64,000 nt of DNA from Albibacterium sp035514885 (GCF_035514885.1 NZ_DATJCH010000005.1:229113-293112), one strand, 5' to 3'. Positions 17,077-26,377 are shown, numbered from the stretch's first letter. Made by a program: numbers and translations. The notes: a model not told the origin generated them from the letters alone.

Positions 17077-19038
17077 TTGAGATATACACTCCTCTATTTT
17101 ATAATAAGCCTTTTTGTTTTTAATAGCTCTCTTGCTCAGGAAAAACTGACATCTTATGTTAATCCGCTTATTGGAACCGATGGTCAGGGCTATACTTTCC
17201 CCGGTGCAATGGTACCTTTTGGGATGGTCCAGTTAAGTCCCGATAACGGACAAACTACAACTTCACCGAGTGGCTATCTTTACAGTAATACTGAGATCGC
17301 AGGATTTAGTCACATGCATTTAAGCGGTTCTAATATCAGCGAGTGGCTCGATATTTCTGTAATGCCATTGCTAAATCCATTAAAAGATCAGGATACCATT
17401 TTTAAAGCAGCAAGTTTTTCTCATCAAAATGAACAAGCTTCACCAGGCTATTATGCAGTTAAATTAGATAATGGAATTCAGGTAGAGTTAACCGCAACAG
17501 AGCGTGTTGGCTATCATCGTTATACTTTTCCTGCTCAGGCCAATCCTACAATCCGTTTCGATCTTGCTTTTCATCAAGGACTCGATTTACCAACAGAAAC
17601 ATTCATTGAAAAGGTGAATGATTCAACAATTGTAGGTTACCGATATTCTAAAGGTTGGTCTAATAACCAAAGAGTTTATTTTGCAGCAAAAACTTCTGAA
17701 CCCGTAAAAGAGGTTTACTTAAAAAGCGAAATAAATATAGAAGTAGGCGACATAAGTATCGGTCTCAAATCAAATGAAGAAGGAGAGGGTGTTGTTTCTC
17801 AGCTAACCTTTGATCATACCGAGATGCCTAAAACTATTGAACTAAAGGTAGCACTTTCTATGACTAGCACAGACAAAGCTTTGCTTGCCTTAAATGAGAT
17901 ACCTGAATGGAATTTCAATGCAATAAAAAATCAAGCAGATACAAAGTGGGAAAGAGAACTCGAAAAGATAAAAATAACAAGCAATGATTTACCATTAAAG
18001 CATATTTTCTATACGGCTTTATATCATACCTCACTTGCTCCAACTTTGTATTCAGACGTAGATGGCGAATATAAGAATGCGCAAGGTGATACAATACGGA
18101 TGGCTAATGGGGAGATGCGATACACATCTTTTAATTTAGAGGATACTTACAGTGCGTTAAATCCATTGTTTACCATTATTCAGCCAACGCGTTATACGGC
18201 AATGTTAAATAGCATTTTGGCCTTCTATGATGAAAACGGATCGTTGCCTGTCTGGGATCTAGGTACATCAGAAGTTGATACAGTTGCTATATTTCCATCT
18301 ATACCCGTATTGAGTGATGCAATACTGAAAGATTGGCCAGGATTAAATGCAGAAAAAGCTTATGAAGCTATGAGAAAAAGTGTCTTACAAAGAAGAGATA
18401 CCCTCAAGTTTGCTAAACAATATGCCTTTTACGATTGGAGCATAGGAGCTGTGGCAAAGAAATTAGGAAGGCTTAGCGATTTTCAACAAACCTTTAATCT
18501 GCCAAGAGATACTACTTTTAAATCAAGCCTTCAAGGTAAGCCCTGGGAAACTCAAGTTTTGGTACGTCAGTTGTTTAATGCCAACTATCGGGATGGGGTA
18601 AATGGCTATGCCGACAAGTTAAGTTCTGCGCAGACCAATGCTTGGATAGTTTGGAATGCCATAGGACTTTATCCTGCTAATCCTGTTGGTGGCGAGTATA
18701 TGATTGGGAGCCCTTTAGTAGACGCAGCTACATTGCAATTAAAAGATGGTGCAAAATTAGAGATTGAAGTAATTAACAATAGTGCTGTAAATAAATATGT
18801 TCAATCTGTTAAGTTAAATGGCTTGATCTATAAAAAGAGCTACTTTTCTCATAAAGATCTTATCCATGGAGGTAAAATCACAATTCAGATGGGGCCGGAA
18901 GCTAATCTCGAATGGGGTTCAAATAAATCATGGTTACCAGCTTTTACTTCTCAACCTGCAGATGTTAGCTCGGATAAAGGTGCAGCCAAAAAGGATATAT
19001 TTGAAAGTATTTCAGAATTCTTTAAGAACCTTTTTTAA
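17077..19038 (+). CDS. GH92-family (alpha-mannosidase-like) secreted protein lacking the catalytic segment
   Basis: 653 residues with a signal peptide (LLYFIISLFVFNSSLAQ). The N-terminal half matches GH92 exo-alpha-mannosidases: VNPLIGTDGQGYTFPGAMVP, SGSNIS, TLYSDVDGEY. The C-terminal end also fits (NAIGLYPANP, EYMIGSPLVDAATL). From about residue 480 (LSDFQQTFNLPRDTTF) the protein jumps straight to GKPWETQVLVRQLFNANY. As I recall the family, this skips the EGNxWQY and HGNEPSHH blocks, roughly 120-130 residues. The acidic GNEDCGQMSAW motif is replaced by DKLSSAQTNAW. Family members are usually about 740-790 residues. It is probably inactive or altered in function. The start is TTG with no in-frame upstream alternative, another sign of decay or odd initiation. 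Confidence 0.8.
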   Translation: MRYTLLYFIISLFVFNSSLAQEKLTSYVNPLIGTDGQGYTFPGAMVPFGMVQLSPDNGQTTTSPSGYLYSNTEIAGFSHMHLSGSNISEWLDISVMPLLNPLKDQDTIFKAASFSHQNEQASPGYYAVKLDNGIQVELTATERVGYHRYTFPAQANPTIRFDLAFHQGLDLPTETFIEKVNDSTIVGYRYSKGWSNNQRVYFAAKTSEPVKEVYLKSEINIEVGDISIGLKSNEEGEGVVSQLTFDHTEMPKTIELKVALSMTSTDKALLALNEIPEWNFNAIKNQADTKWERELEKIKITSNDLPLKHIFYTALYHTSLAPTLYSDVDGEYKNAQGDTIRMANGEMRYTSFNLEDTYSALNPLFTIIQPTRYTAMLNSILAFYDENGSLPVWDLGTSEVDTVAIFPSIPVLSDAILKDWPGLNAEKAYEAMRKSVLQRRDTLKFAKQYAFYDWSIGAVAKKLGRLSDFQQTFNLPRDTTFKSSLQGKPWETQVLVRQLFNANYRDGVNGYADKLSSAQTNAWIVWNAIGLYPANPVGGEYMIGSPLVDAATLQLKDGAKLEIEVINNSAVNKYVQSVKLNGLIYKKSYFSHKDLIHGGKITIQMGPEANLEWGSNKSWLPAFTSQPADVSSDKGAAKKDIFESISEFFKNLF

Positions 19039-19069
19039 TAAGAGCTTTCACCAACCAAGATAGAATAAG

Positions 19070-19528
19070 CTAAACCTTTGTTAAGAGTGGTAAATCTTCG
19101 ATGAACTGATAGGTTTTATTTTCGAAATCAACCTTGCAGTAATAATGGGTTAAGCCATTGCTTACTAATAATAGAGGGATTTTATAAACAAAATTATAGC
19201 GCGCAATTTGGTCAAATACAGATTGTGTTATTTTAATCTCAGGAGCTTTAAATTCTGCGATCAAAACACGTTCTCCTGTAGTATCAAATACCACAAGATC
19301 CGTTCTTTTTTGTAGGTCATTTAACTTGAGCCCTCCTTCTGATTGGATTAGTCCCTTTGGAACTCCTTTTTGATTAATTAAATGCTGTATCCAATGTTGG
19401 CGAACCCACTCTTCCGGAGTAACAAGAAGGTACTTTTTCCGTAGTTCATCAAAAATATAAATTTTCTCATCCCTCTTTTGAAGTTGAAAAGGGTACGGTG
19501 GTAGATTTAACGGAGTTCCTTTAAACAT
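19070..19528 (-). CDS. Stand-alone HsdR-N-like nuclease domain protein
   Basis: 152 residues resembling the N-terminal nuclease domain of type I restriction R subunits (HSDR_N_2-like). Seen: a PD-(D/E)xK-like core with Asp in KRTDLVVFDTTGE and ExK in VLIAEFKAPEIKI (about residues 83-112), then the helix QSVFDQIARYNFVYKIPLLLVSNG. No helicase or methylase is attached or nearby. Small proteins of this type are common in Bacteroidota and are often, from memory, next to holA as here, where it is divergent. A housekeeping repair or recombination nuclease is more likely than restriction; no experimental role is known to me. Confidence 0.8.
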   Translation of the reverse strand: MFKGTPLNLPPYPFQLQKRDEKIYIFDELRKKYLLVTPEEWVRQHWIQHLINQKGVPKGLIQSEGGLKLNDLQKRTDLVVFDTTGERVLIAEFKAPEIKITQSVFDQIARYNFVYKIPLLLVSNGLTHYYCKVDFENKTYQFIEDLPLLTKV

Positions 19529-19544
19529 CTTTCAAAAATATGCT

Positions 19545-19552
19545 TAATTTTG
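19545..19552 (+). promoter_or_regulatory. -7 element upstream of holA
   Basis: TAATTTTG fits TAnnTTTG, 44 bases before the ATG at 19597. No matching -33 box was found. Confidence 0.4.
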
Positions 19553-19596
19553 AAAGATTCCATACATAAGAAATCAACATTCGATTATTGACCCAT

Positions 19597-20607
19597 ATGA
19601 CTTTTCAACAGCTAATAACCGATTTAAAAAACCGAAAATTCAGCCCCATTTATCTTTTGCACGGCGAAGAGTCCTATTATATCGATGCTGTAAGTAATTA
19701 TATTGAAAAAAACGCCCTTTCAGAAGCAGAAAAGGGTTTTAATCAAACGATTCTTTATGGGAAGGAAACAGATTTTATAACCATCGTCAATAATGCCAAA
19801 CGTTATCCGATGATGGCAGAGAAGCAGGTGGTTCTGGTTAAAGAAGCACAAAATTTAGAGTGGAATAGAGACAGTGCTGAAATACTACAGGCCTATCTGG
19901 AAAACCCGCTGCATAGTACCATTTTAGTGCTATGCTATAAATATGCAAAGTTTGATAAGCGGAAGAAAAGCTATAAGTTAATGGATAGCAAAGGTGTTGT
20001 CCTCGAATCAAACAAGATTTATGATAATAAGGTAGCCAGTTGGATTACAGATTATACACAGAGTGCCGGACGTAAGATCCATCCTGCGGCTGCTTCCTTA
20101 ATGGCCGAATACCTGGGTACGGATTTGTCAAAATTGGTCAATGAACTGGATAAAATCTTTTTAAATGTTCCGCAAGAACGTGAAATAAATAACGAGGACA
20201 TTCAAAATAACATTGGGATTTCAAAAGACTTCAATGTGTTTGAGCTAAACAAAGCATTAGCCTACAAAGATGTACTTAAAGCAAACCAGATTGTTGATTA
20301 CTTTACGGCAAACCCACGTTCCAATCCTGTACCTTTAGTATTTGGTGCTTTAGGAACCTACTTTATAAAAATATTGAAATGCCATTATGCTGATGATAAA
20401 AGCAAGGCAGGCATTGCCAAACTAATTGGAGTAAATACCTTCTTTGTAGAAGAATACCTGGTTGCCGGTCGTAACTATAACAAATGGAAAACTTTTCAAG
20501 TTATCAGTCTTTTGCGTGAGTATGACCTGAAATCAAAGGGTGTTGATACAGCAAATAACGATATAGGCCCTTTGTTAAAAGAACTGGTATATAAAATATT
20601 GCACTAA
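19597..20607 (+). CDS. holA: DNA polymerase III subunit delta
   Basis: Clamp-loader delta subunit that opens the beta clamp at primer-template junctions. I start it at ATG 19597 (MTFQQLITDLKNRKFSPIYL, 336 residues), the usual Bacteroidota beginning. An in-frame TTG nine bases earlier (19588) would add MTH and is less likely. Seen: YLLHGEESYYIDAV (degenerate P-loop region), RRYPMM-like segment NAKRYPMMAEKQVVLVKEAQNL, and the three-domain length of about 340. Divergent from the HsdR-N-like gene and convergent, with five bases between, to the phosphoesterase. Confidence 0.93.
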   Translation: MTFQQLITDLKNRKFSPIYLLHGEESYYIDAVSNYIEKNALSEAEKGFNQTILYGKETDFITIVNNAKRYPMMAEKQVVLVKEAQNLEWNRDSAEILQAYLENPLHSTILVLCYKYAKFDKRKKSYKLMDSKGVVLESNKIYDNKVASWITDYTQSAGRKIHPAAASLMAEYLGTDLSKLVNELDKIFLNVPQEREINNEDIQNNIGISKDFNVFELNKALAYKDVLKANQIVDYFTANPRSNPVPLVFGALGTYFIKILKCHYADDKSKAGIAKLIGVNTFFVEEYLVAGRNYNKWKTFQVISLLREYDLKSKGVDTANNDIGPLLKELVYKILH

Positions 20608-20612
20608 TTTAA

Positions 20613-21347
20613 TTATACTTCGAGTATGTAAAAAGGAAGATTTGTATTGACTGCGTTTAATACAGGTAGGGCAACATTGAACACCTTAACTCCGCCAGAA
20701 GTTGCTCCTTGAAATTTTCCAGCATGCGCATGACCATGAAAAGCTGCAAATACCTTTCTTCGATGCAGTGGTTCAACCAGTCTCGATGACCCTAGAAACG
20801 GATAGATTTGCTCAGGTTCTCCAATAACAGTTTCTTTAATTGGTGAATAGTGCAATAGTACGACCTTGATAATATCAGGAAACTCTTGTTCCAATCTTGC
20901 TAGTGCACGGTCAAGTTGTAAAGACTCATCTACCGCTTCCTGCACAAAGGCTTTCATTGCATCTTCACCAAACATAGATAGCATGTGATTATCAAAGCCT
21001 CCTCCAAACCCCTTAACACCAGCAAAGCCAATATTCTCTATAACAACAGATTCCCCTTCTAAGATCGTTACATTATTTTCTTGAAGAATTTGTCTGATAA
21101 GTTTCTGTCTCCCTTTTTCAAAGTCGTGATTTCCAAGAACCGCAAGAACAGGAATGCTACACGCTTTCAATTCTTCAGCCAATACCTGTGCTTCTTCCTC
21201 ATCACCCGAATCGGTTAAATCACCGCATATCAATAGAACATCAGCTTTCTTCGAAATCTCTGCAAAATGAGCTGTCCATCTTCCTTTATCATTAACCCTG
21301 GTATGAAGATCTCCAACAGCCGCTATTTTTATTTTGGTTTTAGCCAT
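20613..21347 (-). CDS. Calcineurin-like metallophosphoesterase
   Basis: 244 residues with the complete metallophosphoesterase motif set: AVGDLHTRVND (residues 10-20), LLICGDLTDSGD, AVLGNHDFEKG, LLHYSPI and FHGHAHAGKF. No signal peptide or membrane segment, so cytoplasmic. Substrate unknown; the family covers phosphomono- and diesterases and protein phosphatases. Only two bases separate it from the upstream nucleotidyltransferase stop (21350), so the two form an operon and may act on one nucleotide or nucleic acid substrate. Confidence 0.85.
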   Translation of the reverse strand: MAKTKIKIAAVGDLHTRVNDKGRWTAHFAEISKKADVLLICGDLTDSGDEEEAQVLAEELKACSIPVLAVLGNHDFEKGRQKLIRQILQENNVTILEGESVVIENIGFAGVKGFGGGFDNHMLSMFGEDAMKAFVQEAVDESLQLDRALARLEQEFPDIIKVVLLHYSPIKETVIGEPEQIYPFLGSSRLVEPLHRRKVFAAFHGHAHAGKFQGATSGGVKVFNVALPVLNAVNTNLPFYILEV

Positions 21348-21349
21348 AA

Positions 21350-22093
21350 TTAAATTGTTGTTATTGTAGAACTTTTATAATTCCACTCTTTAATATCAAT
21401 TTCATATTGAGTTTGATCAATGAGAGGACCTCTGCAAACCTTTTCTACGGGTGGTGGTAAATCATATTGTTCATTCGCACGGCGCATGAGTTCATCAAAT
21501 AACCACTTCGGAATAATTTCTCTGTAATCTGCTGGGTACACAAATTGGAAGGTTAATATCTGGGACAGTAAAAGATGCCAGTGTTGATCTAATCTTCTTA
21601 ATAGGAGATGCCAATCCAGGTGTTTCCCATACTTTAACAGCGTATGATTAATATCTGCATTATCATTCCTTTCCCGGTTTTGCACATAAATTTTACACCA
21701 GATCAATTCTTCTGGGGGTATAAATTTGACAGGAATACCAATAAACTCTCCAATAGAGGCCCGTTCATACCAGGTATCATCTACCGTACAGATATTATTA
21801 ACAGTATCGAATATAATATCAATAAAGTAATCTCCCTTAAATATTTTGGCCAGCCACCTTACATCGGTTACCTCGGTTTTATAACCATGTTTTGCAAAGT
21901 GCTTGAGTATTTTAGGAAACTCGTTTGATTTACAGAAAATATCTAAATCTTTAGTGTTTCTAAAAATTCCCGTATAATTAAACATGGCAAAAGCACCGCC
22001 CAACATAAAATCAGACTCGCTGCTATTAAGTAATTCAAGAGCCTCCTTGAAAAAGGCATTCGAGATATCCTTTTGTTCCTGAGTTTCGATCAT
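21350..22093 (-). CDS. Nucleotidyltransferase-fold protein
   Basis: 247 residues. Seen: DFMLGGAFAMFNYTGIFRNT followed by KDLDIF, and later GDYFIDIIFDT. This G-G...T/K-DLD pattern with a further acidic residue about 40 residues on is the plan of minimal nucleotidyltransferases (AbiEii or aminoglycoside-type folds). The C-terminal half has no motif I recognise. Co-directional with the metallophosphoesterase two bases downstream. It is not paired with an obvious HEPN or AbiEi partner, so I do not call a toxin-antitoxin system. Confidence 0.75.
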   Translation of the reverse strand: MIETQEQKDISNAFFKEALELLNSSESDFMLGGAFAMFNYTGIFRNTKDLDIFCKSNEFPKILKHFAKHGYKTEVTDVRWLAKIFKGDYFIDIIFDTVNNICTVDDTWYERASIGEFIGIPVKFIPPEELIWCKIYVQNRERNDNADINHTLLKYGKHLDWHLLLRRLDQHWHLLLSQILTFQFVYPADYREIIPKWLFDELMRRANEQYDLPPPVEKVCRGPLIDQTQYEIDIKEWNYKSSTITTI

Positions 22094-22146
22094 AAATAAT
22101 TAAATATATCACTAACACCTATTGTTGAAGAATAGTTAATCCCCCT

Positions 22147-22344
22147 TCACGATATTCTTTCAAACACATATTTTTCTTTTATTTTTCGATTAAAATAAAT
22201 ACCCTTCGACCTTGATGCTTTCATTTCTTCATAAATATTAACAGGTACATCGGAATAGATATATTTCATTCCTGAGACAAAAAGAATCTCTAGTTTCGAC
22301 TTGTTTCTATCATAATGAAAGGACGCAATTACGGATGAAGGCAC
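22147..22344 (-). CDS. KTSC-domain small protein
   Basis: 65 residues forming almost exactly one KTSC domain: SSVIASFHYDRNKSKLEILF, YIYSDVPVNIYEEMKASRS, GIYFNRKIKEKY. The domain is common as a stand-alone protein and has been linked by others to nucleic-acid-associated proteins, but its function is unproven. Located 53 bases upstream of the nucleotidyltransferase on the same strand. Confidence 0.8.
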   Translation of the reverse strand: MPSSVIASFHYDRNKSKLEILFVSGMKYIYSDVPVNIYEEMKASRSKGIYFNRKIKEKYVFERIS

Positions 22345-22412
22345 AATGATTTCAATTAATTGTGTATTACATTATACATTCATACAACACTCTGTATACT
22401 TTTTTGTTTATA

Positions 22413-23510
22413 ATGGAAATCTGCACTATGATGGGAAAACTACAACATTCTGTATACGCATTGTTATTTATTTCTTTAAGCGTTACTATATTATATGTCT
22501 CTCGCGAATTTCTAATTCCTTTAACTTTAGCAGGCATTCTCGCTATGCTGTTTGTCGGTTTATGTGATAAATTAGAGAAAAAAGGAATAAGTCGAGCACT
22601 TTCGGCCCTCATTGCAGTAATTTTATTACTACTAGGAATTGGTACCATTGTTTTTTTGCTTACCTGGCAGCTTAATGACTTAACTACCAATATAGATGGT
22701 ATGAAACAACGATTGATATCACTCTTCCAAAATTTGAAAGATTGGATCAATGAGAGTTTCGATATATCTTCAAACCAACAAGATGAAATCATCAAAGAAC
22801 AGGGAGGCAGTTCTGAGGGAGCTGGAAGTATGCTGGCTAGTTTTGCAACGGGTATGCTTGATGCCTTAGTTAATATGATATTGATAATAGTATATATTTA
22901 CTTGTTCTTATACTACCGTTCCCGTATTAAAAAATTTATATTAAAACTTGTACCTTTTAATCAAGAACAAAAGGCTAAGAAGGTACTTCAGCAATCTACC
23001 CGGGTTTCTCAACAATATCTGAGTGGATTAGCTCTTATGATCCTTGCTTTATGGATTATGTATGGCATCGGATTCACTCTTGTAGGTGTAGAGAATGCAT
23101 TGTTCTTTGCAATTCTATGTGGCATATTAGAAATTGTTCCCTTTGTAGGCAACATAACCGGTACATCTATTACTGTTCTTGCAGTTATAGCGCAAGGCGG
23201 ACAAACTGATCAGATTATTGGTGTTATTGTAGTATATTTAATTGTTCAGTTTCTTCAGACTTATATATTGGAGCCATTAATAGTTGGTGAACAGGTAAAT
23301 ATTAATCCACTTTTTACGATTATGGTTTTAGTATTGGGAGAATTAATCTGGGGTATTGCAGGAATGGTATTGGCTATTCCTTTGCTTGGTATCGTTAAGA
23401 TAATTTGTGATAATATCCCTGCTCTAATGCCTTATGGCTATTTGATAGGTACAGATAGGAAGAAGAAAACAAATCTTATCGATAAGATAAAAAGTAGCTT
23501 TTCGAAGTAG
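22413..23510 (+). CDS. AI-2E family permease
   Basis: 365 residues from ATG 22413 (MEICTMMGKLQHSVYALLF); ATGs at 22428 and 22431 are equally possible. An upstream GTG at 22362 would add an unlikely polar peptide. About eight membrane helices: two near the N-terminus (SVYALLFISLSVTILYVS, then AGILAMLFVGL), one at about 60-85, a soluble 90-150 loop, then the C-terminal block with GILEIVPFVGNITGT and the IWGIAGMVLAIPLLGIVKI signature. The family contains the AI-2 exporter TqsA and Na+/H+ or other antiporters; substrate is not predictable here. Confidence 0.85.
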   Translation: MEICTMMGKLQHSVYALLFISLSVTILYVSREFLIPLTLAGILAMLFVGLCDKLEKKGISRALSALIAVILLLLGIGTIVFLLTWQLNDLTTNIDGMKQRLISLFQNLKDWINESFDISSNQQDEIIKEQGGSSEGAGSMLASFATGMLDALVNMILIIVYIYLFLYYRSRIKKFILKLVPFNQEQKAKKVLQQSTRVSQQYLSGLALMILALWIMYGIGFTLVGVENALFFAILCGILEIVPFVGNITGTSITVLAVIAQGGQTDQIIGVIVVYLIVQFLQTYILEPLIVGEQVNINPLFTIMVLVLGELIWGIAGMVLAIPLLGIVKIICDNIPALMPYGYLIGTDRKKKTNLIDKIKSSFSK

Positions 23511-23516
23511 GAGTTA

Positions 23517-24125
23517 TTACCTTGTCCTATCTACTAAACCTTCAATCAAACTCTTCCATTGAGAGAAAGATAATCCGAATTTAGCAGCTAAACCCACAAT
23601 AATATTTCGAAGTCTATTTGTCAGTTTGCTTGCATCTTCATTTATTAACTCGTTTCTGCCATGGTATTCTGCCTTCACAAGTAGGTTCTGCCGTTTAACT
23701 AATAATGTAGAAGTTGCCATACTTTTAAAAAAATGCGCTATTTCATCATTATCCTCTTCTGGGTTTGAAGTCGGACGCAAAGTTATTGAGCAAAGCTCCT
23801 CATTTTGCAAGGCATTTTTTTCTTCTGTTATTTCTTCAACTTTGACCCAATCAAAACCACTACCTGATGAGTTTCCCGGCCCGGGTATATCAATGCGAAT
23901 CAAATCGTTTTCCCGCATTTCTCGTAATATTTCTCGACCGATACCATCTGTTAAAACAAAAGTAGCCGCTGGTATTTTAGCAATATCATACCATTCAAAA
24001 GACCTTAATAAACGTTTTCTAACGATTTTAAAGAATTCCTTTGATTCCTGATCATTATCAAATGACGTTTCAGCATGAAGGTCTAATTGTTTTCCTGTGT
24101 ATTGTGGTGGAGTTGGATCTTCCAT
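23517..24125 (-). CDS. Conserved-looking hypothetical protein
   Basis: 202 residues, not recognised. Hydrophilic and acidic, without signal peptide or membrane helix. It starts with a proline-rich head (MEDPTPPQYTGKQLDLHAE), then a mixed alpha/beta core including RRLL-like and FVLTDGIGREILREM segments, an acidic loop SNPEEDNDEIAHFF, and a C-terminal helical block ending SFSQWKSLIEGLVDRTR. The stop lies six bases from the stop of the convergent AI-2E gene. Long clean frame with neighbour-like codon use, so a real gene is likely. Confidence 0.7.
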   Translation of the reverse strand: MEDPTPPQYTGKQLDLHAETSFDNDQESKEFFKIVRKRLLRSFEWYDIAKIPAATFVLTDGIGREILREMRENDLIRIDIPGPGNSSGSGFDWVKVEEITEEKNALQNEELCSITLRPTSNPEEDNDEIAHFFKSMATSTLLVKRQNLLVKAEYHGRNELINEDASKLTNRLRNIIVGLAAKFGLSFSQWKSLIEGLVDRTR

Positions 24126-24343
24126 TGTAAATAAAATTATATTAATTCCTCATTATGAGATTTGGTTCTTTAATAACTTGTAAAGAAGGGTTTGGTTTCT
24201 CTTTTTAAATAAATTAGGTATTTATAAAAAATGGTACAGTATTTTATACTCATCCATGTGGTAAATACCCCTTTTTGAATATTAATATAACCTATTGATA
24301 CAATGCGTGTTACTAATTTATTATTAATTTAAAACTAAATAAA

Positions 24344-24562
24344 ATGAAAAAATTAGTCTTATGTGCAGTAATTGCTGCTTTTGCCTTCAGTATACAAGCA
24401 TGCAATAGCACAAGTCAAAATGATGATGGAATGAATAATTCAGATAGTCTTTATAATAATGATAACATGAATGTGCCGCCAGCGGATACAACCGGTATGG
24501 GCTCTATGCAAGATTCAATAGACAGTACCAACCAATTGGATACAATTGGAAGGGGCTTGTAG
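24344..24562 (+). CDS. Small lipoprotein, unknown function
   Basis: 72 residues. Signal MKKLVLCAVIAAFAFSIQAC with lipid-attachment Cys20, then an Asn/Ser/Asp/Met-rich, unstructured mature part (NSDSLYNNDNMNVPPADTTG). Typical of short Bacteroidota envelope lipoproteins. A 17-bp-stem terminator follows directly, so it is a self-contained, possibly highly expressed unit. Confidence 0.75.
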   Translation: MKKLVLCAVIAAFAFSIQACNSTSQNDDGMNNSDSLYNNDNMNVPPADTTGMGSMQDSIDSTNQLDTIGRGL

Positions 24563-24573
24563 GGTTGAAGATG

Positions 24574-24630
24574 AAGAAAACAGAATAAAATTGGAGAAAG
24601 CAATCTTTCCATGTTTTATTCTGTTTTCTT
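24574..24630 (+). terminator. Strong terminator after the small lipoprotein
   Basis: A 17-bp perfect stem (24574-24590 with 24614-24630) containing ACAGAATAAAA, with a further small GAAAG/CTTTC stem in the loop and a T-rich end. A long hairpin for such a small gene. Confidence 0.8.
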
Positions 24631-24704
24631 ATTACGATAAAACATTCTTACATGGAGATTGTTCATTACCTGTGAATAAAAACAATCGTTTTTAAAAATC
24701 AGGA

Positions 24705-26333
24705 GTGGCTAAACAACGTAATATTTCAGCAGAGGAAATTAGGGCTATGTTATTAAAGAAGTCCGAAAATAAAGAACATAACCACACTGCGGTTGGCAAT
24801 ATAAACAGGATTTTATCAGAAGAGGAGATTTCTGTACTTTTAAAAAAGCTTAATGTTTATCAGGTTGAACTAGAAATGCAGAATAGTGAACTCCAGGTTT
24901 CCTATGATACACTTGATGCCGAGCGTGAGAAGTTTGCTAGTTTATATGATTCTGCTCCGATAGGCTATTTTATTATAGATCATTTAGGGATGATAGAGGA
25001 GGTTAATCAAACAGGCATTAATTTTCTTGGTCTTTCTAAGTTTATTTTAAAAAATAAACGGTTTCAAAGCTTTGTCTGCCCTCAGCATCTCGAAAAGTTT
25101 TATGACTTTTTGAATAAAATGCAAAATTCAAATGAGAAGATAAACACTGAGGTTAAATTAATGTTGGCTAACCAGCGAGTTTTATATGTCCGGTTAGAAG
25201 GAACAATTATCCCGAATGTTACTACTTCCACTATTAAATATTATATAACCGTAATTGATATTACTGAAAGCCGCAATGCTCAACAATTGTTAAATGAAAC
25301 AAAAGAACGGCTAGAGATGGCTCTGAAAGCCTCCTCAATGGGAATCTGGAGTATTAAGAATGCTAGCGGTAGAATTGTACTGGATGAATACAGTCATAAA
25401 ATATTAGATTTAGACCCTTGGCAATTTAATGGAACATTAAAATCATTCTTTTTATTAATTCATCCTGAAGATCACCAAAAGGTTAGTAATAGTTATATGT
25501 ACTGTTTGAATAACTCCACCGAAATGGATCTTGAATTTCGGGTAATTACACAAAATGGTACTATAAAGGATATAGCAACCAAAGGTCAGCAAATAATTGT
25601 TTCTGAAGAGAATAAATTTTTTGCTGGTATTATCATGGATATTACCGAGCGCAAGCGATTGCTAAGAGAAGCTGAAAATTTAAAATTAGAGCAACAAAGA
25701 ACGATACTTTCAGCAACATTAGATGCACAGGAAAGAGAGCGCTTCAGAATTAGCAGGTCACTTCATGATAGTGTTTGTCAGGTACTGTATGGTATCCGGT
25801 TAAACTTACAAAGTCTGGAGTATTATAAAAGGCATAAAAAGGAATTCGAAAATGTAGATCAGCTAATAGATCAGGCTATACGGGAAACTCGTGAGATTTC
25901 CTATGAACTCACCCCGTCTGTGCTTAAAGACTTTGGTTTCTACGCGGGTATCAAAGAAATGACTACTCGCTTAAGTACACCGGAGTTTTTAATCAAAGCT
26001 AACATCAATAAAAATATCGATCAAAGTCATCCAACTATTCAGTTGTATGCCTTTCGAATTATACAGGAATTAATAAATAACTGTATAAAGCATGCTCACG
26101 CAACAGTAGCAGAAATAGCCGTTCGTCAGCGGAATGATTTAATAACTATCGTTGTATCCGACAACGGAGAAGGTTTTACAACTGATTTAGCAGATGCCTT
26201 AAGAAATGGCTCAGGTCTACGAGGAATTAAAAATCAGGTATTCCTTTTAAACGGTAATATAGATTTTAAAACAACTGACAGTGGTACAACTATAACTATT
26301 GTATTTAATAAAAACATTTACCTGTCTGAATAG
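24705..26333 (+). CDS. PAS-domain sensor histidine kinase, NarX/UhpB type
   Basis: 542-residue soluble kinase with no membrane helices. Order: N-terminal coiled region (about 1-75), PAS 1 (about 80-195; FASLYDSAPIGYFIIDHLG), PAS 2 with PAC (about 200-320; LEFRVITQNGTI, GIIMDITERK), HisKA_3 dimerisation domain with the phospho-His in RFRISRSLHDSVCQVLYGIRL (about 350), and an HATPase domain (IIQELINNCIKHAHA, DNGEGF, GSGLRGIKNQV). Start is GTG 24705, preceded closely by AGGAG, which supports it. The response regulator follows after 44 bases, so this is a cognate pair; the PAS ligand is unknown. Confidence 0.92.
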   Translation: MAKQRNISAEEIRAMLLKKSENKEHNHTAVGNINRILSEEEISVLLKKLNVYQVELEMQNSELQVSYDTLDAEREKFASLYDSAPIGYFIIDHLGMIEEVNQTGINFLGLSKFILKNKRFQSFVCPQHLEKFYDFLNKMQNSNEKINTEVKLMLANQRVLYVRLEGTIIPNVTTSTIKYYITVIDITESRNAQQLLNETKERLEMALKASSMGIWSIKNASGRIVLDEYSHKILDLDPWQFNGTLKSFFLLIHPEDHQKVSNSYMYCLNNSTEMDLEFRVITQNGTIKDIATKGQQIIVSEENKFFAGIIMDITERKRLLREAENLKLEQQRTILSATLDAQERERFRISRSLHDSVCQVLYGIRLNLQSLEYYKRHKKEFENVDQLIDQAIRETREISYELTPSVLKDFGFYAGIKEMTTRLSTPEFLIKANINKNIDQSHPTIQLYAFRIIQELINNCIKHAHATVAEIAVRQRNDLITIVVSDNGEGFTTDLADALRNGSGLRGIKNQVFLLNGNIDFKTTDSGTTITIVFNKNIYLSE

Positions 26334-26377
26334 GTATATTAAAGAGGGTTGCACGAACTACAAAATATAGAAGAAAG

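Noticed and set aside
19070..19528. HsdR-N-like protein as part of a restriction system
   Set aside because: No methylase, specificity or helicase gene nearby, and its place beside holA suggests housekeeping.
21350..22093. Nucleotidyltransferase as an AbiE-type toxin-antitoxin toxin
   Set aside because: No AbiEi-like antitoxin or HEPN partner is next to it; it pairs with a phosphoesterase instead.
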